The notes under the pieces are model-generated. The model was not told the DNA's origin and ran no database searches. It was given only the letters and a program-made list of their open reading frames with translations. From Burkholderia gladioli (GTDB taxonomy: Bacteria > Pseudomonadota > Gammaproteobacteria > Burkholderiales > Burkholderiaceae): a stretch of 64,000 nt of DNA. Of this stretch, positions 8,686 to 18,146 are shown piece by piece. The stretch spans positions 2,790,001 through 2,854,000 of the forward strand of contig NZ_CP009322.1 in assembly GCF_000959725.1 (NCBI RefSeq), written 5' to 3'. The translations under genes and the position numbers were made by a program. How positions within the stretch are numbered: the first letter of the stretch is position 1; each line of letters opens with the position of its first letter.

Positions 8686-9855
8686 ATGCAGCAGCAACAG
8701 CCGGTTGTCCGGCAACTGATTCCCTTCTCGGTCGTGGCCTTCCTCGGCTTTCTCGCGGTCGGGCTGCCGTTGCCGACCTTCTCGCTCTATGTGCCCGGCA
8801 CGCTGCATTTCGGTACCGTCGCGGTGGGCGTGATCGTTGGCTTGCAGTCGGCGGCCACGCTGCTGACACGCCAGTTCGCCGGCCGGCTGGCCGATGCGAA
8901 AGGCAGCAAGACTACCGCGTTGCTCGGGTTGGCGGGCGCGTCGGTGGCTGGGTGGATTTACTGTGCTTCAGCGCTTGCGGGGGCGACGCATGCGTTGATC
9001 GCGATTGCATTGCTGTGCCTCGCGCGCTTGGTGCTGGGGCTGGCCGAGAGTTTCTTCATCACGGCGCTGGCGGCGTGGAGCATCGCTCGCGTTGGCACGC
9101 GCTACGCGGGGCAGGCGATGGCCTGGTCCGGCATCGCGATGTATGCCGCGCTGGCGGCCGGCGCGCCGATCGGGCTGGCGATTCATCATGCCGGCGGTTT
9201 CGGGATGGTGGGGCTGGCCGCAGCGCTGACGCCGCTGGCGGGGCTCGCGATCGCCGCCGGTTGGCATCCCGATCCGGTGGCGGCTGCCGCGCGGCGTGCT
9301 TCGTTCCTGGCGATGCTGAGGTTGATCTGGGCGCCGGGGCTAGGGATGGCGCTCGCCTCCGCCGGCGCGGCGACCATTGGAGGTTTTCTGGCGCTGCGTT
9401 ATGGCGTTGAGTCATGGCCGCATGCGGGGCTGGGGCTGACTGCTTTCGGTTGCGCTTATATCGTCGTGCGGCTGCTGTTCGGTGGTTTGCCGGATCGCTT
9501 TGGCGGGTATCGCACGGGGTTCGTGTCGTTGCTGGTCGAGGCTGTCGGCCTGCTTACCATCGCGTGGGCGAACGGGCCGTCGATCGCCTTCGTCGGCGCC
9601 TGTTTGATGGGGCTCGGTTATTCGCTGGTGTTTCCGTCGTTCGGGGTCGAGGCGATGCGGCGCGTGTCTGGCGACAATCGCGGGCTCGCGATCGGGGCTT
9701 ACCTGGCGTGCTTCGATCTGGGGCTGGCCGTTGGTGGACCGGGCGCGGGGGTCGTGGCGCAGGGGTTTGGCGTGCCGGGGGCGTTTGTCGCGGCGGCGCT
9801 GGCGGCGCTGGTATCGCTGGGGGTGCTGTGCGTGGATTGGTCGCGTCGGGGATGA
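8686..9855 (+). CDS. MFS transporter, YfcJ/YhhS-like efflux family
   Basis: About 389 residues with twelve hydrophobic segments. FAGRLADAKGSKTT follows the third helix as the MFS loop 2-3 signature, and FGGLPDRFGGYR marks the second half. The early motif PLPTFSLYVPGTLHFG resembles YfcJ/YhhS-type exporters. The ATG at 8686 is preferred over 8671 because GGAGA (8673-8677) lies eight bases before it. It stands alone, diverging from the truncated LysR gene, which may once have controlled it. The last ~75 bases have a decayed near-copy at 26404-26476. Confidence 0.8.
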   Translation: MQQQQPVVRQLIPFSVVAFLGFLAVGLPLPTFSLYVPGTLHFGTVAVGVIVGLQSAATLLTRQFAGRLADAKGSKTTALLGLAGASVAGWIYCASALAGATHALIAIALLCLARLVLGLAESFFITALAAWSIARVGTRYAGQAMAWSGIAMYAALAAGAPIGLAIHHAGGFGMVGLAAALTPLAGLAIAAGWHPDPVAAAARRASFLAMLRLIWAPGLGMALASAGAATIGGFLALRYGVESWPHAGLGLTAFGCAYIVVRLLFGGLPDRFGGYRTGFVSLLVEAVGLLTIAWANGPSIAFVGACLMGLGYSLVFPSFGVEAMRRVSGDNRGLAIGAYLACFDLGLAVGGPGAGVVAQGFGVPGAFVAAALAALVSLGVLCVDWSRRG

Positions 9856-10093
9856 TGCGGAAGATCAGTCGCTCACGCTGCGGCTAATCCTAGAATGAAA
9901 AATCCGGCACGAAAAAGCACTAGGCATCGTGCGTGGGTCGATTCAAACCGTGTGGTTGCGCTTTGAGAGGAGCTACGCCACCGGCATTGCGCCATGAGCC
10001 GCTGTCTCGGCGGCTTAGGCCAATGCCAATAATATTGCGACCGGTTTTGCCCGAGATTGCTCATCTCCGGTCCAACAGATTCGGAGTTTCCTC

Positions 10094-12601
10094 ATGGCTA
10101 TCAAGGCCTTGGAACAGTTGCTCGGAGCCCGTTACACCCAGTACGAACGGCTCGTCAAACTCGACACGCCAATCGGCAAGGACGCGCTCGTTCCACTGTA
10201 CGTAAAGTTTAAGGCGCGGCTCGGACGAAATTTCGAGGTGGTTGTCGACGCCTTGTCGACGAGCGGGAACTCGATTCAATTCAAGACGCTGCTGATGCAG
10301 CCGGTCACGCTCTGGATTCAGCAAACCGACGGAAACTATCTGCCCATCCACGGCTACGTGCAGCGCGCTCGCCGTCTTGGTAGCGATGGCTCGGTTTCCT
10401 ATTTCCAGGTCCACTTCTCATCCTGGCTGAGTTTCCTCAAGCTGAGCAGCGATCGACGCGACTGGCAAGAAGCAAACGGCTCACAGATTCTGAGCGACGT
10501 GTTCGACAAGCATCCCCAGGCGAACGGGCAGTACAAGCTCGAGCTGCGCGCCGCGATGCGCTCGTATTCGCACCGCGTGCAGTGGGAAACCGACTGGAAA
10601 TTCGTCCATCGCTGCATGGAGGAGGTCGGCGTGTTCCCGCGATTCGATTTCGCGCAGGATGGGAAATCGCACCAAGTCGTCATCATGGATGATCTGTATT
10701 GCGGCCCGTCGCTTCCCGGCGGTGACATGAAATTCAGCCACTCGAGCATGAACGAGGAGTTCGACGGCCTGACTCAGCTCGGGGAGCAGCAGGACGTACA
10801 GAGCGAGTCCCTCACGCTCGGCGCGGCCGACTACAAACGTCCTAATGCCGATCAACGGATCAGCACGCCGGCGGCCGATCTGGACGAGTTGCCCGGGCAG
10901 GGAGAGGACTACCTCTACACGGGCTCGCAGGCATGGTCGAATAGTGGCATGGGCGAGCAACAGGCGCGCATCCGCACGGAAGAATGGGCGTCCCGCGCGA
11001 AACGCTATTTCGCCGTCGGCAGCCCGCGCTATGCCCTGCCCGGCTACTGGTTCAAGCTGACCGGCCATCCCATTCTGGACAAGCTGCCGCCGAAAGATCG
11101 CGAGTTGTCCATCATCGCCAGTGACTGGCTGATTCAGAACAATATCCCCGGCATCGACGCGTTGACGCGGTTTCCTCGCAGCCTGCGCAACGAGGTCGAA
11201 CAGGCGCGCGCGGCCGGCGCTGGCGCCGCCGTCAGGCACGGCGACGGCGGTGTTGGCTTTATCCAGGTTGAAATCGAGGCACAGCGCCGCCGCACGCCTT
11301 TCCGCAGCCCTTTCGAGCACCAGAAGCCGGAGATGCATCTCCAGACAGCCATCGTCGTGACAGACAGCGATGATGAGATCCTGACGGACGAAGGCAATCG
11401 GGTCCGCGTTCGGACGACGAACAGTCGAAACCACCCGAAGCTGAAATCGACGAATTGGATTCGCGCTGCCATGCCGGACGCGGGTGCGAAGCGCGGCGGC
11501 TACTTCCCGCTGCGCAAGGACGATCAGGTGCTGCTGGGATTCGTGAACGGCGACTGCGACCGGCCGGTCATCATCTCGCGATTACACGGTGGATCGACGA
11601 TGCCGGTGTGGAACACGCATGGCCTGCTGTCGGGCTTCCGATCCCGGGAGTATGGCGGCGACGGCTTTAACCAGCTCGTCATGGACGATGCCACGGGTCA
11701 AAACCGCGTTCACCTCTACACCACGAGCTATCACTCCCATCTTCACCTCGGTCATCTTGTCGACCATTCGGACAACACCCGTGGCGCGTTCCTCGGTAAC
11801 GGCTTCGATTTGAAGTCCAACGCGTACGGCGCCGTGCGTGCCGAACAGGGGCTCTATGTATCGACGCAACCGGCAAGCGACCAACCGCTGAATGTGACTG
11901 CCGCAACAGAATCGCTGGCACGTGTGGAAGCCGTGTTCGAAACCGCCTCAAGCGCAAGCGAGACGAATCGCGCCGAGAGCCTGCAAGCCGGGCAGAAAGC
12001 GCTGAAGTCCTTCACGGACGGGACGCAGAAGACGATCGCTGGCACGGCGGGTGGCGGCCGAACGGCCGGCGGCGGCACCGGGAACGCCAACGGCTTTTCG
12101 AGGCCGGTCATGCTGCTGTCGAGCCCCGAGGGCATTGCGACGTCCACGCAGCAGTCAGTGCATCTCACCGCGACGCAACAGGTCAATACGGCGGCCGGCG
12201 AGAATATCAATCTGGCGGCGGGAAAATCCCTGCTCGCCAGCGTGCTCGATAAGGTCAGCGTGTTCGCCCAGAATCTCGGTATCAAGATCTTTGCGGCGAA
12301 GGGACCAGTAGATATCCAGGCGCAGGGCGGCCCGCTGTCGGTCGTTGGCCTGGAAGATGTGAAGATCGAGAGCGCAAACGGTCGGCTGGTGCTGACCGCT
12401 GCGAACGAGGTATGGATTGGTGCCGGCGGCTCGTACATCAGCATCAAGGGCGGTGTCATCGAGAATGTGACGACGGGCCAGATCCTGGAAAAGTGCACCA
12501 CGTGGAACAAGCTTGGCGCGGCGAGCGGGACGATCCGCGACAAGCTGCAGGCCACGCCGATCGCCAGCGAGGGCGGACGCGGCACGCCGTTCTCGGGCTG
12601 A
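10094..12601 (+). CDS. vgrG: Type VI secretion tip protein VgrG with C-terminal DUF2345
   Basis: The 835-residue protein is the trimeric spike that tips the T6SS Hcp tube. The gp27-like head covers roughly residues 10-400, with HRVQWETDWKFVHRCMEE and GGDMKFSHSSMNEEFDGL. A gp5 OB-fold region (about 420-530) carries GYFPLRKDDQVLLGFVNGD, and a repetitive beta-helix/DUF2345 region runs from about 670 to 815 (AGENINLAAGKSLLASVLDK). There is no obvious catalytic extension, so this VgrG probably carries the effector encoded next door. GGAG at 10083-10086 precedes the ATG. No other structural T6SS genes are in the window, so it is an orphan vgrG island. Confidence 0.92.
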   Translation: MAIKALEQLLGARYTQYERLVKLDTPIGKDALVPLYVKFKARLGRNFEVVVDALSTSGNSIQFKTLLMQPVTLWIQQTDGNYLPIHGYVQRARRLGSDGSVSYFQVHFSSWLSFLKLSSDRRDWQEANGSQILSDVFDKHPQANGQYKLELRAAMRSYSHRVQWETDWKFVHRCMEEVGVFPRFDFAQDGKSHQVVIMDDLYCGPSLPGGDMKFSHSSMNEEFDGLTQLGEQQDVQSESLTLGAADYKRPNADQRISTPAADLDELPGQGEDYLYTGSQAWSNSGMGEQQARIRTEEWASRAKRYFAVGSPRYALPGYWFKLTGHPILDKLPPKDRELSIIASDWLIQNNIPGIDALTRFPRSLRNEVEQARAAGAGAAVRHGDGGVGFIQVEIEAQRRRTPFRSPFEHQKPEMHLQTAIVVTDSDDEILTDEGNRVRVRTTNSRNHPKLKSTNWIRAAMPDAGAKRGGYFPLRKDDQVLLGFVNGDCDRPVIISRLHGGSTMPVWNTHGLLSGFRSREYGGDGFNQLVMDDATGQNRVHLYTTSYHSHLHLGHLVDHSDNTRGAFLGNGFDLKSNAYGAVRAEQGLYVSTQPASDQPLNVTAATESLARVEAVFETASSASETNRAESLQAGQKALKSFTDGTQKTIAGTAGGGRTAGGGTGNANGFSRPVMLLSSPEGIATSTQQSVHLTATQQVNTAAGENINLAAGKSLLASVLDKVSVFAQNLGIKIFAAKGPVDIQAQGGPLSVVGLEDVKIESANGRLVLTAANEVWIGAGGSYISIKGGVIENVTTGQILEKCTTWNKLGAASGTIRDKLQATPIASEGGRGTPFSG

Positions 12602-12653
12602 ACGTATTGCACCGCCCCTCACGATAAGAAATGAACGAGAGATTCCGATCGCC

Positions 12654-15344
12654 ATGAGCCAGCGCCATTCATCCGGGAACCCTACCCCGCCCGCCAAACC
12701 GTCGAACCCACCTTCCACATCGAGCGCACCCGCGCCCGAACCGTACAAGCCGCTCGCCTGGGCCTTTCCCTTCGCCTCTGTCGACAAGAGCGGCGGGAGC
12801 GCCCCGATGACCTATATGAAGGCGTTGGCCGCTGCCGAGGACGGCTTCTATCCGCTGGGCGCGAATGGCATGTGGCACGGCGGCGTCCATTTCGACCAAA
12901 ACACCGCCAAACACCTCAAACAGGACGCGGGAATTCGCGTGATCGCCGACGGCGAGGTGGTGGCGTACCGGCTGGACAGCAAATATCCGGAGCAGGACTA
13001 CCCGGATGGCCGCCATGCCCTGTACGCCACGGGCTTCGTGTTGGTGCGGCATAAGCTGCAATTACCTCCGCCGCCCCCGCCTAAGCCCGATGCAAGCCAA
13101 CAGGCCGCTGGCCAGCCGGCATCCAGTCAGCCCCGGCCAGGCGAAACGCTGACCTTCTTCAGCCTCTACATGCACCTGATGGACTGGAACACCTACCAGT
13201 CCGCAGCAGCACAGGCCAAAGTTGCGCAAGTCGACGCTGCAAAGTTGAATATGGCGCCCATGCCGTATTGGGAGGGAGAGCGGTTCTATCGAGTGGGCGA
13301 CAAGGCGAACGACTCGCAAGACGTTGCCAAGCCGAAAACCCCCGCCTCGCCGCCGCGCGACTTGATCGGCGAATTCATCCAGAGCGATTTCAAGACAGTC
13401 CCTGAACCCGATGCCCCCGACGACGACACGGCGAGCCTGCCGCCACCGGTCAAAGGCATCCGGATTCGCGAATTTCCAAACGGCAAGATCATCGGGATGA
13501 TGCCGAAAGGATCCGAATTGACGGTATCGGACACCGACGAGATCGCCAAGGCGAAGCCCGGCTGGGCGAAGATCAAGACCATCAAGTCGGGCACGCCGGC
13601 GGCTGCCGTGGTGGGTCGCACCCCTTCTCCACATGCGCCATATGGCTACGTCTATGCCAAGGAGTTGGACGCGGTCGTGAACCCGCAGCCGCTGGATTCG
13701 GTCGTCGTGTTGAAGCAGCCATATCCCGTCAAGGCAGGCGAGGTCATCGGCCAACTGGGCCACTACCTGCGCTACACCGAGGCCAAGCTGCTGCCGGCGA
13801 AACCAACCCGGCCTCTTCTTCACCTGGAGGTGTTCGCCGGGCCCGAACTCGCGACGTTCATTCAGAAAAGTCGAGCTCGTGCGAAGGAATTGCCGGCCGC
13901 GAAGACGTTCCTGGAGATCTCGCCCGGGGCACACCTGGTCGACGAGCTGGCCGAGCCCGATCAGAAGCTGCAGCCGGGCGTGAAGCTCGTCCCCCTCGAC
14001 GCCAATGCCAAAGGCAAATGGGTCAAGGTGCAACCGAAGACGGCCGCGCCGGTTCATGGCGGCCGTCACGCGAAACCCACGTACACGGATTCGGGTACGC
14101 CGGTATGGGTTGAAGGATCGCTCGCCAATACAACAACGTCGGAGATCGTTCCAGGCTGGAAGGATTTCCCACTGAACCTCTCCAATGCGAAAGGCCCCGG
14201 TGCCGACTTTCGCGACGTGTTCCGACGCATCGACCTGGATAAGGCTGGCACGAACAGCACGGTGAAGGACGACAAGGGCCGCGCGTGGTTCCTCGTGACG
14301 ATCGGTGCCAAGGACGGCAGCGCACGGCAGGGATGGGTCTGTGAGCAAGATCATCCGCTCGTGCGGATGTGCGGACCGTGGGACTGGCCGGGCTTCGAAT
14401 TGATCGACAACAGCAGCATCATGCCGGTCGATATGCTCAAGCGTTACATCCATGTCACCGAGTTGTACCTGGCCGATGAAAGCAAGACCGAGTTCGAGGC
14501 GAGCGCGGCGACGGTCAATGCCGGCCCGCTGATCACGAACCTCGAGAAAGCGATCGACACGGACCACGATGGGAAGGTCACCGCGCTCGAGCTGAAGCAC
14601 GCGTTGGAGACGCCGTGGATGGCTGAGGCGCTATCGCATCTGGTGGTACGGTGCGAAAGCGAATGGGGCGGTGGCCTGGGCAAATGGGAGGCGCTGTCGC
14701 CATTGATGAAGAAGTTGCTGTGGCTGTGGAAGACGGAGATTGAACGGATTGGGAAGTTGCAGTGGTGGGAGCAGGTGTCTGGTGTGGAGGGGTTTCCGAA
14801 GGAACCGAGCCCTTGGCATTTTCATCCGATAGGCCTTGTCGGGAATTTCAAGTCGGTGAGGCCTGCGGTAATCGGAACGAGGTCGTTTCCTGCAGAGGTC
14901 AACGAGGCAGCACAAGCAGCGCAAGCGAAGTGGCGTATTCCCGCCTCTATATCCCTTGCACAGTGGGCGTTGGAAAGCGGTTTCGGGCACCATTTACCAT
15001 CAGGCAGCAATAATCCATTCGGCATTAAAGCGAACAAGCAGGATCTAGCGAGCGGAAACTACGTCAACGCCATGACATCCGAATTCGTTAACGGAAAGGA
15101 GGTTCGCCTTCCCCAGCCGTTCAGGAAATTTCCGAATTTGATCGAGGCATTTGATTTTCACGGACAACTACTAGCAACCGGCCGGGCATATGCCGAGGCA
15201 CGCGCCCAAATACCAGACGCTCACAAGTTTGCAAAGGCCCTTGACCACCATTATGCAACCGACCCGAACTATAGCAAAAAATTGATCAATAATTACATCG
15301 ATCCATACAATCTCACGCAATACGATCTAGAGGAAAAAACATGA
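12654..15344 (+). CDS. T6SS-associated multidomain peptidoglycan hydrolase effector
   Basis: An 896-residue protein starting at the ATG at 12654, 52 bases after vgrG. After a proline-rich linker come an M23/LytM-like segment with WHGGVHFDQ (about 72) and SLYMHL (about 170), SH3-like segments (about 265-345 and 430-500), an EF-hand loop DTDHDGKVTALE (about 635) and a C-terminal FlgJ-type glucosaminidase domain (about 745-890). In that domain SLAQWALESGFG gives E774 as the likely catalytic glutamate, followed by NNPFGIK. There is no Sec signal, consistent with VgrG-borne delivery to the periplasm of rivals, where it would cut glycan strands. It overlaps its candidate immunity gene by four bases. 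The M23 part may only bind, because its metal-ligand set looks incomplete. Confidence 0.8.
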   Translation: MSQRHSSGNPTPPAKPSNPPSTSSAPAPEPYKPLAWAFPFASVDKSGGSAPMTYMKALAAAEDGFYPLGANGMWHGGVHFDQNTAKHLKQDAGIRVIADGEVVAYRLDSKYPEQDYPDGRHALYATGFVLVRHKLQLPPPPPPKPDASQQAAGQPASSQPRPGETLTFFSLYMHLMDWNTYQSAAAQAKVAQVDAAKLNMAPMPYWEGERFYRVGDKANDSQDVAKPKTPASPPRDLIGEFIQSDFKTVPEPDAPDDDTASLPPPVKGIRIREFPNGKIIGMMPKGSELTVSDTDEIAKAKPGWAKIKTIKSGTPAAAVVGRTPSPHAPYGYVYAKELDAVVNPQPLDSVVVLKQPYPVKAGEVIGQLGHYLRYTEAKLLPAKPTRPLLHLEVFAGPELATFIQKSRARAKELPAAKTFLEISPGAHLVDELAEPDQKLQPGVKLVPLDANAKGKWVKVQPKTAAPVHGGRHAKPTYTDSGTPVWVEGSLANTTTSEIVPGWKDFPLNLSNAKGPGADFRDVFRRIDLDKAGTNSTVKDDKGRAWFLVTIGAKDGSARQGWVCEQDHPLVRMCGPWDWPGFELIDNSSIMPVDMLKRYIHVTELYLADESKTEFEASAATVNAGPLITNLEKAIDTDHDGKVTALELKHALETPWMAEALSHLVVRCESEWGGGLGKWEALSPLMKKLLWLWKTEIERIGKLQWWEQVSGVEGFPKEPSPWHFHPIGLVGNFKSVRPAVIGTRSFPAEVNEAAQAAQAKWRIPASISLAQWALESGFGHHLPSGSNNPFGIKANKQDLASGNYVNAMTSEFVNGKEVRLPQPFRKFPNLIEAFDFHGQLLATGRAYAEARAQIPDAHKFAKALDHHYATDPNYSKKLINNYIDPYNLTQYDLEEKT

Positions 15345-15760
15345 TCACACAATCCAATTTTTTTAGACAAACAACGTCAATAAGTCTGTTAATTTTTATG
15401 ACAGCTTACGCTGAAATATGCCTAGCATCCGCCTCAGTTAATTGTGAAACATTGAACTATACCGCCTCAAAGAACGGAGACTATATCGCCGGCGAAGAGG
15501 CTGGCAGAACCGTTATTGGCCGCGGACGCCTCCAATTTTATTCAGCACCAGATTATTCTTGCGAAGTGAAAGGAATTTTTATACTACCGAACGAATCTGT
15601 CGAAGCTTATACCAGCTATCGCGGATTTACATCAGTCGCATATTTAAATTCAAGACAATCGAAGCCGGTCTTGGGTTGGGTGCAAAGTAGCCGCCTTGCT
15701 CCTAATGGGCTAGGCATCGCGCCGGTTCAGAAAACACCTACTGAATCTAAAGAGCAATGA
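15341..15760 (+). CDS. Candidate periplasmic immunity protein, SH3-like
   Basis: This 139-residue protein has an N-terminal signal peptide (hydrophobic SLLIFMTAYAEICLASA) and a small beta-rich SH3-like domain with two cysteines (C36 near the mature start and one at DYSCEVKG). Base composition is clearly AT-richer than the neighbouring genes. It overlaps the effector stop codon by ATGA, the standard arrangement of T6SS effector-immunity pairs, and export to the periplasm matches an effector that cuts peptidoglycan. Immunity is inferred from position and export; I recognise no named family. Confidence 0.65.
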   Translation: MITQSNFFRQTTSISLLIFMTAYAEICLASASVNCETLNYTASKNGDYIAGEEAGRTVIGRGRLQFYSAPDYSCEVKGIFILPNESVEAYTSYRGFTSVAYLNSRQSKPVLGWVQSSRLAPNGLGIAPVQKTPTESKEQ

Positions 15761-15849
15761 ATTTAGTTCGCGCGGGCGACAACACCGACCACTGCAGATC
15801 GACCGCAATGGTGATTACAGTGCTTGAGGAAATCGACAGGAGCCGTTAG
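15757..15849 (+). pseudogene. PAAR protein remnant (N-terminal stub)
   Basis: An ATG overlapping the immunity stop (ATGA) starts MNLVRAGDNTDH, which matches the beginnings of the PAAR copies at 17301, 18147 and 19402. The homology then stops and the frame closes at 15849 after unrelated residues. It is the first of four PAAR copies in the array, and the most truncated. Confidence 0.6.
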
Positions 15850-16204
15850 AAAAATGAAGTGTAAAAATTCATTATTTGTCATCGCTCCGGGCATGCTGCT
15901 TGAGCTTACGTCGCCCATCGCTACCGCTTGGGCCGAAACGCCACCGACGATGACATTTAGCAAAGTGGAAATTGCTTACCCCAGCGACGAATGCTCGTTC
16001 AAATATTCCCCCGTTGATTTTTTGCGACAACCGGCACATCAAAGAATACAATTCAGCGCTCAAAAATAAACCGGCTAATTTTAATTCCGACTACATCCTT
16101 CTTCCAATTAAAGAATGGGACGACGAGAGGTCATTGGTCGCGATCGATAAAAGAAGCGGGGTCGTCTATCCGGTACCGATAGATTCCTACTTCGACACTC
16201 CTAA

Positions 16205-17117
16205 GAGACGGTTTCAAAAAGGGCCCGAGGGGCTGTTAACTTTCGCGGCGAGCTGTTAACCTCAGGCATCGGAACAACCGAGACGAGGAGATGGGCAAGC
16301 CAATCATCGACGACGAGTTGTGGACACTGATCGAGCCGTTACTGCCGCCATCCAAGCCACGGCGCAAGAAGAACCCGGGCCGCCTGCCGGTTTCGAATCG
16401 CGCCGCGCTGACCGGCATCTTGTTCGTTCTCAAGACCGGACTGCGCTGGCGCGATCTGCCTGCCGAGATGGGTTGCGGCTCGGGCGTGACATGTTGGCGA
16501 CGGCTACGCGATTGGCAGGCTGCCGGTGTGTGGGACCGTTTGCACGAGCTGCTGCTCGCGAAGCTGCGCGCAGCAGACCAAATCGACTTCTCGCGAGCCG
16601 CTGTCGATTCATCATCGATTCGCGCAGTTGGGGCGGGCCAAAAACTGGGCCAAACCCAACCGATCGCGCGCGACCCGGTTCCAAGCACCACATCGTCACC
16701 GACGCCAACGGCACGCCGCTTGCCGCGATCCTGACCGGCGCGAACGTCAACGATGTCACGCAATTGCTGCCGCTGATTGACGCGATTGCGCCGATTCGCG
16801 GACTGCGAGGCCACCCGCTGCAAAGACCGCGTGTGGTCTACGCCGATCGAGGATACGACTCCGAGCGACATCGACGAGCGTTGCGCAATCGCGGTATTGA
16901 GCCGGTGATCGCCAGGCGCCGTACCGAACACGGCAGCGGCCTTGGCAAATATCGCTGGGTCGTTGAACGCACGCATGCTTGGCTGCATCACTTCCGTCGC
17001 CTCCGTATTCGTTTCGAGCGACGTGCGGACATTCACGGCGCGTTCCTCAAACTCGGTTGCTGCCTGATCTGCTGGAATACCCTTCGGCGCGTCGAGCAGC
17101 CTTTATGAAACCGTCTC
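16205..17117 (+). mobile_element. IS5-family (IS427-like) insertion sequence, 913 bp
   Basis: The ends are imperfect inverted repeats: GAGACGGTTTCAAAAAGG at 16205 and, read on the other strand from 17117, GAGACGGTTTCATAAAGG (17 of 18 match). A three-base TAA target duplication flanks it (16202-16204 and 17118-17120), as expected for IS427-group elements. Excision with one TAA restores the host reading frame, which confirms both ends. It encodes a two-frame transposase and appears complete. Confidence 0.9.
16291..17108 (+). CDS. IS5/IS427-group transposase, two overlapping frames joined by -1 frameshift
   Basis: The first frame opens at 16291 (MGKPIIDDELWTLIEPLLPP) and alone would end at 16734. 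It reads family-like up to VDSSSIRAVGAGQK at about 16640. The expected continuation, TGPNPTDRARPGSKHHIV, lies in the -1 frame, entered at the CAAAAAC stretch at about 16638-16644, and runs to 17108. DDE residues are visible: D in AAVDSSS, D in VYADRGYD and E in WVVERTHAW. A programmed -1 frameshift at a run of A is normal for this group, so the transposase is probably functional rather than broken. Confidence 0.85.
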
Positions 17118-17300
17118 TAAGGAAGTGGGCACCTCGGCACAACATGCAAAACTTAATTTCTCAAAGGAAAGCAACGAAGTCTGTATATATGGCTCAATTC
17201 TAGTTTACAGAGCCAATGAAACCGGAAAATTTTGCTTCCGCCTGGAAGGGAACAAATTCGTGGGCCATCACACCACTTACATGGGCCACGATACGCCGTG

Positions 17301-17500
17301 ATGAACTTAATTCACGTCGGTAATGACACCGACCATGGCGGCAAGATGGAAACCGGGTCGCAGATGATGTAATAGGACGGCGGGTATGTCGCCCGCAAGG
17401 GAAATCGCGTTTCCTGTCTGAGGCATCCAAATGTGTCGCCAAATGTCATCGAAGAGTGCGACATGTCGTTGACCGATGCGCCCCCCTTCGCGCAGCATGT
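17301..17500 (+). pseudogene. PAAR-domain protein, inactivated copy
   Basis: The frame reads MNLIHVGNDTDHGGKMETGS, then hits two consecutive stops where other copies have QYDG, and resumes in the same frame with the PAAR core (YVARKGNRVSCLRHPNVSPN and SLTDAP) before losing homology near 17500. The initiator overlaps the stop of the disrupted immunity gene. PAAR proteins sharpen the VgrG tip; this copy cannot make a full domain. Confidence 0.7.
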
Positions 17501-17600
17501 CGTCTGCTGTCGAGCGGCGTTTAGTAGCACCCGTCCCCTGGCATAAAAACGAGCATGAAGTCCAACCGAAATTCACAGCGCAAGGCAAACCAAAATTGAA

Positions 17601-18131
17601 ATGACACTTCAAGCGACTATACTCGCGATTCTCACAATCGCATCTCCCTGCCTCTTCGCAAAGACGCAAACGCAAGACAACACAAGCAATCATCAATATA
17701 TTTCGGCAAAAATTTTATACGCAACATCTGCGTTAACAAATTGCTCATTCCAATATAGCCCGATCGATTTTTGCGATGCCAAGCATGTTGAAGCATACCA
17801 GGATGCGATCAAGAATAATTCTCCCAATTTTAACGGCCACTACATTCTTCTAACCTATCCAGAGTTCAAAAATTATCACCAGCGAACAGTCGTAGCCATC
17901 GACACGCAAACCGGTGTGGTCTATCCGCTTCCTATCGATGCGTTTTCTGGCTATATGCGTGGTCGGCGCATCGCCAAAGACGATGGCAAAATCACCTACT
18001 CATTAGACAGCAACAAAGTTTGTATCAGCGGAGCAATATTGGTATACCGAGCATTTGAAGAGGGTAATTTTTGCTTCGATTTCGTCGGCGATAAATTTGT
18101 CGGACATCATACCGAATATATGTACCCTTAA
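17601..18131 (+). CDS. Candidate periplasmic immunity protein (intact paralogue)
   Basis: A 176-residue protein with a signal peptide (MTLQATILAILTIASPCLFA). The mature domain has the repeated motifs of this local family: CSFQYSPIDFCDAKHVEAY, then NFNGHYILLTYPEF, VVAIDTQTGVVYPLPIDA, and a C-terminus ending FVGHHTEYMYP. It is the full-length version of the IS-split gene just upstream. AT-rich codon use differs from the flanking core-like genes. No matching effector gene is present, so it is an orphan immunity gene. No strong ribosome-binding site is seen before the ATG. I know no named family for it. Confidence 0.65.
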   Translation: MTLQATILAILTIASPCLFAKTQTQDNTSNHQYISAKILYATSALTNCSFQYSPIDFCDAKHVEAYQDAIKNNSPNFNGHYILLTYPEFKNYHQRTVVAIDTQTGVVYPLPIDAFSGYMRGRRIAKDDGKITYSLDSNKVCISGAILVYRAFEEGNFCFDFVGDKFVGHHTEYMYP

Positions 18132-18146
18132 CGCCTCGGTACGAGG

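Larger units (their letters stand above)
15854..17301 (+). pseudogene. Immunity-like gene, frameshifted and split by an insertion sequence
   Basis: The N-terminus (MKCKNSLFVIAPGMLLELTS) is a signal peptide. The body matches the intact paralogue at 17601: FKYSPVDFCDNRHIKEY against FQYSPIDFCDAKHVEAY, and VVYPVPIDS against VVYPLPIDA. A six-T run at 16018-16023 causes a one-base frameshift. The insertion sequence at 16205-17117 then splits the gene. Removing it with one copy of the TAA duplication restores the frame exactly and gives the expected C-terminus (NEVCIYGSILVYRANETG, then KFVGHHTTYMGHDTP). The stop overlaps the following PAAR copy by one base. AT-rich like its siblings. Confidence 0.8.

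Noticed and set aside
10094..12601. Prophage tail interpretation of the VgrG gene
   Set aside because: No capsid, terminase, tape-measure or integrase genes nearby; the adjacent peptidoglycan hydrolase, immunity and PAAR genes fit T6SS.
16291..16734. Transposase broken by a frameshift
   Set aside because: The frame change occurs at a run of A where IS427-group elements use programmed -1 frameshifting, and both parts are otherwise complete.
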